From the NCBI GenBank assembly GCA_936450465.1, contig OW388304.1, positions 6,454,700 to 6,518,699 on the forward strand: a DNA stretch of 64,000 nucleotides, in the 5' to 3' direction. Positions 23,021 through 36,007 of the stretch are shown here, piece after piece; position 1 is the first letter of the stretch; each line of letters begins with the position of its first letter. The position numbers were made by a program, and so were the translations under genes. This DNA comes from Gibbula magus. Its lineage: Eukaryota > Mollusca > Gastropoda > Trochida > Trochidae. The notes under the pieces were generated by a model. The model made no database searches and was not told the origin of the DNA. It worked only from the letters and a program-made list of their open reading frames with translations.

Positions 23021-23881
23021 ACCTTGCTGTACCGCACACTTCACCTCTCAGAACACCCAGAACCTTGCTGTACCGCACACTTCACCTCTCAGAACACCCA
23101 GAACCTTGCTGTACCGCACACTTCACCTCTCAGAACACCCAGAACCTTGCTGTACCGCACACTTCACCTCTCAGAACACCCAGAACCTTGCTGTACCGCA
23201 CACTTCACCTCTCAGAACACTCAGAACCTTGCTGTACCGCACACTTCACCTCTCAAAACACCCAGAACCTTGCTGTACCGCACATTTCACCTCTCAGAAC
23301 ACCCAGAACCTTGCTGTACCGCACACTTCACCTCTCAGAACACCCAGTACCTTGCTGTACCGCACACTTCACCTCTCAGAACACCCAGAACCTTGCTGTA
23401 CCGCACACTTCACCTCTCAGAACACCCAGAACCTTGCTGTACCGCACACTTCACTTCTCAGAACACCCAGAACCTTGCTGTACCGCACACTTCACCTCTC
23501 AGAACACCCAGAACCTTGCTGTACCGCACACTTCACTTCTCAGAACACCCAGAACCTTGCTGTACCGCACACTTCACCTCTCAAAACACCCAGAACCTTG
23601 CTGTACCGCACACTTCACCTCTCAGAACACCCAGAACCTTGCTGTACCGCACACTTCACTTCTCAGAACACCCAGAACCTTGCTGTACCGCACACTTCAC
23701 CTCTCAGAACACCCAGAACCTTGCTGTACCGCACACTTCACTTCTCAGAACACCCAGAACCTTGCTGTACCGCACACTTCACCTCTCAAAACACCCAGAA
23801 CCTTGCTGTACCGCACACTTCACCTCTCAGAACACCCAGAACCTTGCTGTACCGCACACTTCACCTCTCAGAACACCCAGC
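23021..23881 (+). repeat. 41-bp satellite, 21 copies
   Basis: Units start ACCTTGCTGTACCGCACACT every 41 bases from 23021 to 23841, exactly 21 in register without an indel. Variants are single substitutions (CTCAGAAC to CTCAAAAC, CACCTCTC to CACTTCTC, AGAAC to AGTAC). The unit contains no forward stop, so all three + frames are open through the array and each reads the same 41-residue repeat. Confidence 0.95.
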
Positions 23882-26283
23882 CTTTAACATTACTCGTTAT
23901 CTACCCTATTGTGGTTTTTGTATTTTACAGGTCTTTTAACTTGTAAGGTCAGCACGACGCGATCATTGACACACTATGAGATCTACAAGAAACTCATCTA
24001 TCAATTTCGTTATAAAACCGTTGGACGTAACATGAGTTTAAATGTGAAACTTGAGAGATACGGCCTAATGGATGAATAAAACGGGTACAAAGAGATTGTG
24101 AGTTTGGTATGGTATCTTCTATGGTATTTAGAAAACATCTGCTTTTCGAGGAGAAATTTTCCCGGTGCTTGTTAAGATGAAAGTATAAAGGAGAGGTATG
24201 TTTGTATTGGACATCAGGGCATCAGGGCAGAACTGTTAGAGAGATTTACGAGTGCCCCTTCCCGGCAAGAGCTTTAAGATCTGTTGTAAAAAATTAGCAT
24301 TTCAAATTTTTCGTAAAGATAGGCTATTAAGGAACACCTCTTTGAAGAAGACGGGTCATTTTATTTTAAAAAAAACGAGGTTACGTTGAAAATATGAATA
24401 TGAAGTAGGCAATAATGTTCTCCTTGACACCCAATAACCTTTGCATATTGCCTACATACAAAAGGCTAAAGATAATTACCATAGGCGATTCATATCTCAA
24501 GATTGAATTTTAAACGTTTTTCTTAAACACAACAGAGTTGAGAACAACGTTAAAGTGCTCTTTTCACCGAGAAGATTGTCGGCGATAATTAATTGACCCG
24601 AAGAGAAATAACAGAAACAAAGGTAGTGGCATCTATTGAAATAAGACGCACCTTTCCCCGCGATCTTACAATGGACGTTCAAAAGGTCATTTTCTTTTAC
24701 TCAAGTTGGCAGGAATCAACGATCATCGGACCATTGACTCGTCGGATCAACGACGTGGCCTTTGTATTATATTGTGATAGGAGTTTTCAAAAATCAAAAT
24801 AAGGAATTTATTCTGATCGATGGCCTTAGAGAATTTCACAATACAAAATGTAGCCACAAACATGATTTAGTGGTCGTGGTCAAAGCAGCATGAGCCTTTG
24901 TCTATTATGGAACGAAGATTCGACACTTTATTTAGTGAGAAATTTTAGAAATAAATTGTTCAAATGTGACGGTTAACGATTAACAGTTATAAATATGTAC
25001 ACATATTTGTCGACCAAAGAACGGATTCCAATTTGCATAACTTCTGATTTGTCACACGATTAAGAAAGTAAACATAACCCGACTATTCACAGCAAGTCGC
25101 CTTTTTGCCAATTTTGACGAATTTGTAAACATATTTTCTTTGAAAGAGATTTTAAAATGCCTGATATGTAATATCTAACGATCTTCTGCCTAAAGGTAAA
25201 ATGTCTTCTATTGACATACGTGTACATAGCGGGATCATTCATTTCTCAGCAACAAGTAGACATCGTGTGAATGAAGGATAAACAATCTTTGAAATCAGCA
25301 TTCATCTTAAATCTTGGTGTTCTTATCAGGATCTCGGAGACAGAGACTCCGTATGTTCCCGCAGATGTATCAGCTTGCCAACCAAACGCTTGCTTATCAG
25401 ACATTGTGTAGGCATGAAAGGGTCTATTTGTAGTATATCTACCGTATATCTATGTTTAGGTGTAGAACACACAAAACAAAAGCGCTTTGCTCCCCTCTCA
25501 CCCCATTCTTCCCTCGACAACAAAGCCCTTATTGAAGTAACCTGGAAGTGTCGTATCACAGTTTCCCTTGTATAAAAACAAGCAAACACTGAAGACTGTG
25601 CCCTGTCTTACCCAAGGCAGGAACCCTGTTTACGCCATCAACCCGGGTTAGTCTCACACCCCATCACACTGACTAAACCACGCTGTGTACACACGACCCT
25701 TACCCCTTATCGAATGTATATGTGACATAAAGGGTATAAAACATACACCGCCTCCTAAAAGCGGATCTCGGGGTGTCGAGGAGAGCTAGATGCTTGGGAA
25801 AGGTTACTGAAAGGGAAGGGACCAGAGACCGAGTTGAATAACACGTGCCGTGTAAGAGCCCCCAGGGGATGATATGCGGTATTTGTAGGGTTTGACGGAG
25901 GATTGGGTTCCAAGGGACCACCGATGTGGTAAGAAGGGATCGGAACCTCGGAGGGGGTGAGGGGATGAGGAGAGGGACGGGTGGGTAGACGGGTGGGTAG
26001 AACGAAGGCGAGAAGCGGCTCGTGCTGAGGGTATATGTAGTCACACGACATCACGCTTCCCTGCTTTCACGAGGAATAACTATCTCATAAACTCGTTTTG
26101 CTGTGATTTAGGTTTAGATAAACCCCTTTCAGAATTTTTATTCGATTATTATATCTTTTGTCGCTATATAGACCTTCGTCATCATTTTCAACGTCGTTAT
26201 AACCATTGTCATCGTTTTCGTCATCCTTTCGGTCGTCGTCGTCATTGAATGGAGACTGGATCAGGGTTTCCTTTTGCAAACTG
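23882..26283. other. Non-coding, nothing recognised
   Basis: AT-rich DNA. At 25755-26054 the minus strand is C/T-rich and gives a Pro/Ser-rich frame with no domain. At 26150-26250 there is a (GTC/GAC)-type low-complexity tract. Confidence 0.4.
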
Positions 26284-27287
26284 CTTTACGATAACATTCT
26301 CATAATATTGCCAACTTTAACGATAATATTCTCCCAACATTGCCAGCTTTAACGATAACATTCCTCCCAACATTGCCAGATTTAACGATAACATCCTACA
26401 AACATTACCAGTTTTAACGATAACATTCTCCCAACATTGCCAGCTTTAACGATAACATCCTACCAACATTGCCAGCTTTAACGATAACATTCTCCAAACA
26501 TTGCCAGCTTTAACGATAACATCCCCCCAACATTGCCAGCTTTAACGATAACATCCTTAAAACATTGCCAGCTTTAACGATAACATCCTACCAACATTGC
26601 CAGCTTTAACAATAACATCCTACCAACATTGCCAGCTTTAACGATAACATCCTTAAAACATTGCCAGCTTTAACGATAACATCCTACCAACATTGCCAGC
26701 TTTAACGATAACATCCTACCAACATTGCAAGCTTTAACGATAACATTCTCCCAACATTGCCAGCTTTAACGATAACATCCTACCAACATTGCCAGCTTTA
26801 ACGATAACATCCTACCAACATTGCCAGCTTTAACGATAACATCCTACCAACATTGCCAGCTTTAACGATAACATCCTACCAACATTGCCAGCCTTAACGA
26901 TAACATCCTACCAACATTGCCAGCTTTAACGATAACACCCTACCAACATTGCCAGCTTTAACGATAACATTCTACCAACATTGCCAGCTTTAACGATAAC
27001 ATCCTACCAACATTGCCAGCTTTAACGATAACATTCTCCCAACATTGCCAGCTTTAACGATAACATCCTACCAATATTGCCAGCTTTAACGATAACATCC
27101 TCCCAACATTGCCAGCTTTAACGATAACATTCTCCCAACATTGCCAGCTTTAACGATAACATCCTACCAACATTGCCAGCTTTAACGATAACATCCTACC
27201 AACATTGCCAGCTTTAACGATAACATCCTACCAACATTGCCAGCTTTAACGATAACATCCGACCAACATTACCAACTTAAACGAAAA
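26284..27287 (+). repeat. 32-bp satellite, about 31 copies
   Basis: The unit is CATTGCCAGCTTTAACGATA plus a variable 12-base part (ACATCCTACCAA, ACATTCTCCCAA or ACATCCTTAAAA). It has a constant half and a variable half. The edges (26284-26420 and after 27260) are more diverged than the core, as expected when unequal exchange homogenises the centre. Confidence 0.95.
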
Positions 27288-27521
27288 TATCAATGCAATT
27301 TGAATTTTTTTAAACTTACTTTTCGAATTTACAGTTTCTGTCAGAAGAATAATGGGACGTTCGGTGTAGCTAGTTGACAGTTTGACAGTAAAGGGGTAAT
27401 ATTGTGTTCTTGGTATGTGATTATATGAAAAGGAAGGATAACGAAACGCCAAAGTTACTGAGAGAAAAGTTATTCTAGACGTGTTTCAAATGGTGTCTTG
27501 ATTACAGTTGTTTTAGGTTGA

Positions 27522-27556
27522 CTAGTCGATTTGGTTCATGACCAAATCTTCATCAG
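27522..27556 (-). other. Hammerhead-like relic of a Penelope-type element
   Basis: The minus strand has an intact CTGATGAAG, a 7-bp stem ATTTGGT/ACCAAAT with a CATGA-type loop, then CGACTAGTC where CGAAACGTC is expected. The first core strand and helix II are intact, but the GAAA strand is lost. Confidence 0.35.
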
Positions 27557-28964
27557 TTGAAACTGATCAAAACGTTCAGTTCAGAAGCTATTGAGGGAAA
27601 TATCATTGAAAGTAACAATAATGAATAGTTTCAAAAATATTAATGTTTTAAGCGAAATCAACACTATTATTTTATGTTTAACGAATATAGATCACCAATT
27701 ATGTTGCAAAGATGAGATTTTCATAAGAGTGTAAGATTAATTAAGCATAATTAAGAAGAACCAGGTTGTCAAATGTAGAGTTATTCAGAATTCAGATTTC
27801 AAATTGGCGAAAAGTCATTATCGAATGGATTTTTTAATACTTCGTTTATTCATTTAAACTAATTTGGTCGAATAACCATTTGTTTCAAATTCATAATTGA
27901 AACAAAACTCAATAGCTTTGTTTGTGATACCACTTTTAATACATGTGAAGTTAACATTTTCTGAATAAATCTGTAATGGGTGGCTCATTAACCAGTTTTG
28001 ATTAATCTCAGAAAACCATCTACGCACATGAAATAATGATCACAAGAATATCTAACAATCATGTGTCTTGTTTGAAGATTGATGTATGTTTAACAAAATT
28101 TCATTCCTTTTTAAAAAAAATTAATTTTATTTTACGAAACCATTTTTTTTCATTATTATCAGACATAGTTAACTGCTCAAAACAATAGTTTTAAGTACTC
28201 GATACATGTAAGGATGTGTACAATGAAAACAAGTGCACATATTTTACAAGTTACACAAATGATCTTTGGAAAAACTTTTCTCTCTTACAAAAGGCATTTG
28301 TGCCCTTAAAAGCGTGTTTACCCATGAATATATTCTGTTTTTACAAATGTTACAAGGTAGCCACAAAATCATTTAATATTCATTGAAATACCAAACCGCA
28401 GCAGCAGCAGGGAGTAAAACAGTTTGCAAATAGCTCCCAGTTTCACAAAATATGTCATAAACACGGCCGGGTACCTACCTACCCAGACACCCTACTATCA
28501 ACTTGTATCTATAAATACAATAAACTGGGGACCTGCTGGCTGCACCAGGGATAACACTCTTGTAAACTGGTACTTAAACTAATTCAATCAGTGTAAATGT
28601 AATGTGTTGTATGTTTAATGTTGTCTATTTGATTCAAACACATTCAGTGAACAGTGAATGAGAAACATATGCTTATGGCAACAATTTTCGAATGTCAAAC
28701 ATATAAAATAACCTATGACCATTATGATTTCTTTATGATGTCTATAAGAGTAACACTGTATATGTATATATATTTGGACAATTATTACTTTGTATTGTTT
28801 TCATTTTCATCATCATCGTCGTCTTTAATGGACCAGCTTATATGATTTAGTTTGACTTGAAATGTGATCATGTTGCTTTTTAACTGAACAAATCTACGTC
28901 TATTGCTTTCTTACAATTGTAACAGTATTGTAGCGGTTGGTAGTCCCTTCATTGTAGTATAACC
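27557..28964. other. Non-coding, nothing recognised
   Basis: AT-rich DNA without open frames above 63 codons or visible repeats. Confidence 0.4.
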
Positions 28965-29041
28965 ATACAGCTACATCCCGAAAGTTTGTTCACCTACCTG
29001 TGTATTTTAGTGTAAATATCATGTGATTAGGAATGTCTTTG
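28965..29041 (+). mobile_element. Dispersed short repeat, copy 1 (CAGCTRCATCCCGAAAG family)
   Basis: It shares with 60713-60780 the blocks GTAGCTGCATCCCGAAAG, TTGTTCACC, GTGCGTAT(T)TTAG and AAATATCATGT at matching spacing, and with 61434-61485 in reverse. Three copies at unrelated places indicate an interspersed element of unknown class. Confidence 0.5.
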
Positions 29042-29629
29042 AAACGCGAAAACTATACCGATCATTTTGCATTTTCACACAATAAGAAGACAATTGAATG
29101 TTCCATAAACTAATGTAATGGTTTAGTACACTGTTGCGACATATCAAACAGTTATATTTGTATTTCCACATAAAATGTTATAGTTGCAATACTGAAGTCA
29201 ACAATCTCTACATTGCTTGTTCTCCTGGAAGCTATTGTCACATGAACTCTAACACAGAATGTCCCACACCTGTGACCACTATCCACCAAAGTTGATCATC
29301 TCGAGACACGCCCTTTCTTAAAAGCAAACACAAAGTAAACCGTTCTGTACAGAGTCATTGTTTCCAGTTGCTGGATAAAGCGGCTCTCGGTGTATCAAGG
29401 GTATCGATATCTGGTTCAATCTCAACAGCCTACCCATCTCAGCAACCGGATACGAGTTTCCATATTGACGTTGTTTCGATTTCAACTTGCAACTGAAGTT
29501 TGTCTTCATTTGATTAAACTTTCCTGAAGGAGGAATTCCAGAAAGTTGCAACAAAGCAGATTGTGTCGAGTATCCAGCAGAGGACAGAGCAGACGTGGGA
29601 ACCTCGACATGTCTCACAGATCTTTGTGT

Positions 29630-30065
29630 TCTCTTCATCCCTCTTTCCTGACCCCCTCCCCTCCCTCCAAACCCAAACATGATCTTAGCATGATCTAGTT
29701 GCGCGTCCTTGCTTTTTACAAGCTTCCGCTACCTACCAACACCATGGACATTATTATAACCGAGCATGCCCAGGGTCATTTTCCCCATACCTCTCACCCC
29801 AACAGAACACTCTTTTTAGGGTAAGTGTCTTCTCCTCCCCTCCCTCTATTCTCGCCCATCCGTCGCGAACCCCCAGCCCGGCCCCTAATTTACTATCCAT
29901 CCTTCTCTTACCCCACACTAACTTAATACGTATGATCATCTTTGGTTTTTAACTCACTACAATCACATTATATTCTTTCTCTATCTCCCTAACACCCAAC
30001 GTAAAGCCCTACCCCTTCATGTGCGATGGTTCTTGGTGCCTCCCTGACCCTCCCCACCCCTCTTG
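29630..30065 (+). other. C-rich low-complexity stretches
   Basis: Runs such as CCCCCTCCCCTCCCTCC at about 29655 and 29840. The 120-codon minus-strand frame at 29318-29680 starts with Gly/Arg-rich codons from this bias. It has no domain I recognise. Confidence 0.4.
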
Positions 30066-30148
30066 TTTACATGTATTGTCTCCTAACAGGAGAAGACTGT
30101 TAGGGGTATTTGTTCCAGGCCCGGGTCGTTACACGAGGACGCTTTTAA

Positions 30149-30406
30149 GGGTATTTATTTCTCATTCCGGGGTCGTTACAGTTTGACCTGGGGCATCACG
30201 AGCCATGTCAGGGTGACATCTCCCATGTCCTGTCCAAACGTCTAAATCTGTCTCTGTCCACTACTGGCATTGATTTTGCAGCCCATTTGGTTTCAGATCA
30301 TGTCCGTGCTGTTTGTAATTGTCCAGTTGATGAGCAGACAAAGTGTCCGACATATGGTTCCTTTGTGTGGGGAATCCAGCCTTCTGTAGAACCAGATGGT
30401 GTGTGA
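30149..30406 (+). other. Unassigned stop-free stretch, possible exon or element relic
   Basis: Eighty-five codons between TAA and TGA with no ATG and gene-like codon use, in AT-rich surroundings. It includes DISHVLSKRLNLSLSTTGID and CPTYGSFVWGIQPSVEPDGV. A weak acceptor (ttacag) lies at 30181, giving a 74-codon terminal exon to the stop. No family is recognised. A transposon-derived origin is equally likely, since relics follow directly. Confidence 0.25.
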
Positions 30407-30742
30407 AGACCTACCAGGAGAGAGGGAAGATCTAAAGGCAGTAATTTAAGACTGATTTAGCCAGTTTGTTTGAGACTGACCAGGCGATTAGAGAGAAATT
30501 AAGCCTGCTTTATTGGTTCTATGAGTCTTGTCCTGGTCTCGTCTTTCTATACATGAGCCTCATCTCGTCCTTTTGTCATACAAATACTTGACTTGATAAA
30601 CTGCATTCACTCACATCACGATTAACTCCCTTTGCTGTCATGGTCCATGCAAATACGTATATCACATCCATCTAATTCCTTGTTTCATGATAAAAGATTT
30701 TTTAGGACTGTTTTTCGAATTTCAGCTATTGAGAACTTCTCG

Positions 30743-30777
30743 TTGATAACGGTATAAGGATCTATACCGAAACGTCG
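30743..30777 (+). other. Hammerhead-like motif in a transposon 3' tail
   Basis: TTGATAAC, stem GGTAT/ATACC with the 8-base loop AAGGATCT, then CGAAACGTCGTC. Same family as 1710-1743, with the same AATAAAGAAGTT tail. The stem has changed by compensating bases relative to that copy (GACAT/ATGTC there, GGTAT/ATACC here). Confidence 0.4.
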
Positions 30778-31009
30778 TCGTTGTAAAATAAAGAAGTTTA
30801 TCATCCTTAAAATATCCTTGTATTTTCGATAACTTCTAGAATCGGTCTCAAACAGTTATTTGATAACTTCAATTGCATTATTGATGTTAGATTCTTAAAC
30901 TTAACAGATTAGATATTATCATTGGCACTTGAATTGATAAATGATTTTAAATTTAGAGTATACTTAGGAAACGTAATGCTTCGTATCACATCTAAGTTGA
31001 ATTAAATTG

Positions 31010-31225
31010 TAATGCGCTAGCCTCCATGCACTGGTGCATGCTCAAAGCGCTACATGATATAATACATATAAGTACAAGAATGTCTACACATGGAAAGATT
31101 CACGGAACAAGTGAGTTTTTACCTGGGCTTTGAAAGAGTCGAAGGATGGAGAAAGTCTGATGTTAAGTGGTAGATTGTTCCAGAGGTTTGGGGCAGTTAC
31201 TAAGAAGGATTTATCTCTCCATGGC
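31010..31225 (-). mobile_element. LINE relic, 3' end with reverse-transcriptase C-terminus
   Basis: The minus-strand frame reads RDKSFLVTAPNLWNNLPLNI and then RLSPSFDSFKAQVKTHLF. This 'F...AP.LWN.LP..IR.S.S...FK..LKT.LF' signature marks the very end of the polyprotein in many CR1/L2/Jockey-type LINEs. On the minus strand the following 70 bases contain GTAGCGCTTTGAGCATGC, a typical 3' UTR tail of such elements. The element is truncated just upstream, where a GACA microsatellite begins. Confidence 0.7.
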
Positions 31226-31251
31226 TTGATAATTTGTATGAGGGGGGGTTC

Positions 31252-31290
31252 AGAGACAGACAGACAGATAGATACACAGACAGACAGAGA
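31252..31290 (+). repeat. (CAGA)n microsatellite
   Basis: About nine imperfect CAGA/GATA units at the broken 5' edge of the LINE relic. Confidence 0.8.
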
Positions 31291-31799
31291 TGATTTCACA
31301 TATATTGAGTGTATATTTAATCTTGTTTCCTTCTAGCAATTATTATTAATTTATAAGAAGGAAGTCTTCGAACCGAATCATCTGAACCATGTCCACGAGG
31401 AGTCACAAACATGACCTACACATGTTCCTAAGATCACTTCAAAACGTCTGGATATCTGTTAATGCCTAATTACAAAGCAGATGCTTTAAAGAGCGGTCAC
31501 TTAGAGCATACAAGTCGAGACGAGGGCTACACACAAGTCGTTGTGAAGCTATAACACGCCACCAGAGAGGACTACAAACCTTCCTCCAGTAATTGATCAG
31601 GCCGCTGTGTTAATTATAGGAGGATGCTTTCCAGCCGTGTCTAAATCAGACCTAGTTAGCCAATGATTGACCAGGTGCTGGTCACCGTATTGTGTCCATA
31701 TTGTCCACATATTGTGGTCATCTGTCCGCATCACGGGTGGCTTGTAATCTGTCGTCTTCACGGACAAAACTCTCCTCGTTTGATGATGTCCATCGATTG

Positions 31800-32110
31800 A
31801 AAACTCCACCCAACTGTGATCTAACGCTTCAACTAGACAACAATAACAGAACATGTGGATTCGAACCTTATGTCCGTCTATTCAAGACACTGTCCAATTC
31901 TGATTTAACACTTCAAATAGACAACAAAGGCAGTCATGTGGACACCAAAGTTCTTTAATTAGAGATTCAGCCACTATGTCCATCTTTTAAAGGCTCCGTC
32001 CAACTGTAACCCTAGTTGTCAACTTAAAGAATGCGTATCTGTTGTGACCTAACACTTCAGAAAGAGAACAAGGGTTGGAGTTGAGGATCTCAAAGTACTT
32101 TAATTAGAAA
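31800..32110 (+). repeat. Degenerate tandem repeat of about 100 bp, 3 copies
   Basis: The blocks CCAACTGTGATCTAACGCTT, ACTTCAAATAGACAACAA and AAAGT.CTTTAATTAGA recur at roughly 100-base spacing with many differences. The 88-codon frame over it carries the repeat and is not called. Confidence 0.5.
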
Positions 32111-32394
32111 TTCGAACACAGAAACCAGGTGTCAGACAGTGTACATCATCATCTGTCAATTGTCAGACGAGATATTGCGAGACTTGACCATTTTGATGAG
32201 ATACTCACCTTCTTTGATGAGACAACAATGGTGTTTCCTTTGTTGGTTGACACGTTTTGTCGAAGTTGTGTTCAAACATTAACCCGATGGTTATTACATT
32301 CATTGATTTATATTTCGGTATATCAGGGCTTTATAACCTATATTTTCATTCGTTTTGTTGAGTGAATTATGATGCGAAAACAATTTCGCTTCAT

Positions 32395-32712
32395 GGGGTG
32401 AGGTGATCTGGGGTTTAACGCCGCTTTCAAGAGTATTTCACCTATATCACATTTGCTAATATTAATGCAGAGATAAACACCGCAACAACATGTGGCTATG
32501 CATTGCGGTGAAACCTGCGAGCAACGACTGGAACCAGGAAACCATGGGTACCAGTGGTACTGCCCTGAAATTCAGTGTAACATTACAGCCAAACCTTACT
32601 GTTGGTACAACCGTTCTCTACTGCAGACAAAGTTGCGGGATTCTGGGGGGGGATTCGAACTTCGGACCTCTTGATCCGAAGCCGAACGCGCTAACCACTG
32701 TGCTATCCCTAT
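32395..32712 (-). mobile_element. tRNA-derived SINE, apparently full length
   Basis: Read on the minus strand, the head has an A box TAGCACAGTGGT (32694-32705) and a B box GTTCGAATC (32652-32660) at normal tRNA spacing. The body is about 220 bases. The end is TTGAAAGCGGCGTTAAACCC followed by AGATCACCTC. Known: this head-body-tail form, with a GGCGTTAAAC-type tail, is typical of SINEs in molluscs and other invertebrates. The head no longer folds as a full cloverleaf. The B box lies inside a palindrome (TTCGGAC/GTCCGAA) and is followed by a run of C. Confidence 0.7.
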
Positions 32713-35700
32713 ATCGCTTTTTAGTATCGCATGAGAGTCTGGGTACATCGCTCAATTAGAACTCGATTGTGTCAGACATGTCTTTACATAGTACATTAGG
32801 TTTATTTTTACACACTACCACATTTACATGCTTGAGAACACACATTTATATCTGTCTATGCTAGTGTTGAAATTGGCTGAAAAGAAACATACTTTTGGAA
32901 ATGCATTAAATATTTTAGCATAAAATTTCGTTTAAGTAACTTTGATATAATGTAAGTTCACACGGGAAATCTATCAATTATCACTATTCAATAATTGTGC
33001 AAAAAGTGTACAAAACATAAAACAAAGTATACGGTAAAATATACAATAGTCCTCGATATTCTAGTGTAAAAGAGTAATGTAGAAAACGAATATGTTTATA
33101 ACATAGGGGGACAAGATCAATGTTTAGATAACCATTTCGCGGGGGAAATGTCACAGGAACAAAAGCCTGAGGAAAAAAGTAACAGGAAATAATCAAACAT
33201 TTGCATATTTGCCATGACGTTTTTCCTGTGATGTCTTTCTGTTACTTTTCTTCCTACTTTCAAATCGCCAATGACCAACATATGAAAAATTCAGCAAACA
33301 TAAGCGGTTCTTATTCAAAATAAATTCTGGGGAAAGCTACAAGAATCTGCGAAACTCGAGACACCGGTTAGTTTGAGGTAAGTCAGAATATATATAGGCG
33401 TACCACATAGATATTGAACTCAGGCGACACCAAAGCGACACTAAAGCTACATCTCTTACGCTTATAACTACATATATCCTGTCTTCAAAGACATGTAAAT
33501 GAGAGAAGTGACGACTTTCATCACTTACAGGTCAGTTTTCAATAACAAGTCTATATCTACATCAAAGTTTCCACCTGAACGAGTAGTGTTTTCTTGCCCC
33601 GAAACATTACTCCTATAAATATTGATACACATTCACAGGTGAACGAATATGACCTCGAGTCTATATACCATTTGATTGGTCTTCCATTAACTATGTCCAC
33701 AGTCGATTTAGATAGGCATTCGGATAGCAGCATCATGATAATGGATCTCTAATTCATAAAAATAATAATATGCATATATAAGAGGCGTATGCCAGCCTGA
33801 AACACGGTTACCGTCAGGTTGCATGAGAAAAACGTCTATGTAAAAAGTTTTAAAAATCCCGAAATACTACTTAAGTTTGGCTGAATAAAACCCGTACATG
33901 TATATCTTACCTTCTGTGTAACATTTGTTTAAATAAATTATTGAGCATGTTTAAAAATAGCATGTATAAGAGAGTCGTATATATCATGTTGTTTCTGTTT
34001 GGTGAAACTAGTATCTAAATCAAAGATAATGGACTGAGAATAATCGACAATAGCAGTAAGAGACTACACATATGGAACTGTATTCAATTTCGATAAAATA
34101 AGTGGACTTATAAGTTAACTTTTCCCTAAACAATTGACCTACTACACACGGAACGGGTTCAAAACACTTAAGAAATAACCGATTTACACTTCGCCTCGGG
34201 TCAGTCTTCTTTATACATCCCGGGAACCAGTGACTGATAAAGCCTCTCTAAGAGCTTTGGATTGTCCGTAATAGCCCATCTTCTAGCGACATTCCCTTGT
34301 ACACGAGAATAGGGACATCATAATGATCTCATAGATATTGACGGTTCATGCATGTCAAATCGGACCATCGCACCGTGGTCAATATATACATTTTTACTTA
34401 TCAAATGCCAGTAAAACCATTTCTAAAGCACCCGGACTCCTCATGCCTCCATTTCACAGCGTGTCACGGGTACACTGGGCTCAGTAAATCGCTACTTTAT
34501 CATTAACAGATAATGGCGGTATAATAAGCACTCACTTCCCACTGCCTTGGTACAGGGGAACACAGGGGATGACATTCTTAGCGTGGTTTTTGCACGGACC
34601 CTGCATACTTTAAGACTAAAAGTATATGTTTACACCCTACAATAAGCCTTCCAGTATTATAGTATTATATTGGATACACCAGATATGTGAAACACTTGTG
34701 ACATTTCTTAAATTTGTTTTTATTATTGCTGTAGCATACCACATACATCTTAGATTTAGTTGTTCTTGTGGTGTGTACAGCATGGACTGAATACATGTTA
34801 TTTTCAATGGAATAAGTGTAAGAAAAACATTTAAATCACAACAAAAAGTGTAATTCAATGATAAGTTTATACAAAGCAATCGTCAATCTGGAGAAACAAT
34901 TGCCATCGTATGAGCATTTGGGCTGGCTTTATGTGATCAAAATGTATCATAATTTTACAGTATATAACTTCAAAGGCCAAATACATAGAGTTAAACCGTT
35001 TACATATCTAGTATTTGCTTTCCATTAACGATCACAGGACCTTGATATTTAACACATGTGGTTCTAATGAAACGCAAATATTTACATCCTAATATCAGAA
35101 GTAAACTACTTATATGAAGACTAAACAGTACTAGTATCACGCTACCCTTCCAATCAGATAGTTTTATGTATATCAACATCAAGCCCGGTCTGATCGGACA
35201 TGCAGGTATTGTATTGTACATATGTTGACCACAATGTCCGACAAGGTTGGCAAACAAACTCACATTAGAGGCACTATGTTTAATGACATTTGATAAAGTA
35301 CATAGTTTATCCACTTGTAGGCTACCATTTAGCACCGAATATCTCGTTTACCCTATCACACGGACCATTTAACACAACGCAAAGATAAGCATATAAGTAA
35401 TGTAGACAGACAACTAGTGTACTTATATCTTTAATTGGAACGTATAGTGTAGTATAGTTTAGTTGACAGAACACTTCCAGTAGGTACCTGTGGGATAAGC
35501 ATTTCTTTGTAAGGTTATGGGGACGTCTGTAAATAAATAGAAATGAAAACATTCAACTGAACGTATCAAAATACACGCTTTAGCCTTAAACTAATGTTTA
35601 AATAACCATTTCAATTAATCCTCGGTTGACCATTATCAGTGCGGTATGTAATTATACAACTTTATGTCATGAAAATCGACACAAAAAGCTTATTTCTCTG

Positions 35701-36000
35701 TCTGCTTCAAATCGTTGTTTGATTATACGTGTCTACTGACAATGCTTTAAGGGGTTTTATGGGAACTTCACACCGATAAGTGTGTATCTTGTTATCGGAA
35801 ACAGGATAGTCTAATAGTTACACTCTGAATTTGTTTTGGAAATATTCTGTTTTCCCATTTCTCATAGTCTCCTTTTTCAAAATTTTATAAACTGAAGATA
35901 TTTTCAGAATAAATAAATTGTTCAGAGTCTGAGCGTTTAGAAGACTAGAGAAGGTAAACTTTCTTATATGTAAATATTCTACTGACGATGTTTTGTCTTG
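32713..36000. other. Non-coding, nothing recognised
   Basis: AT-rich DNA. Minus-strand frames at 34637-35552 (80, 111 and 76 codons) have AT-driven composition and no domain. Confidence 0.4.
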
Positions 36001-36007
36001 TTATAAG

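Noticed and set aside
23021..27287. CRISPR-like arrays
   Set aside because: The units are contiguous satellites without unique spacers, in an intron-containing eukaryotic genome.
32645..32712. A genuine tRNA gene
   Set aside because: A and B boxes are present, but there is no 3' acceptor strand matching the 5' end; the sequence continues into a SINE body.
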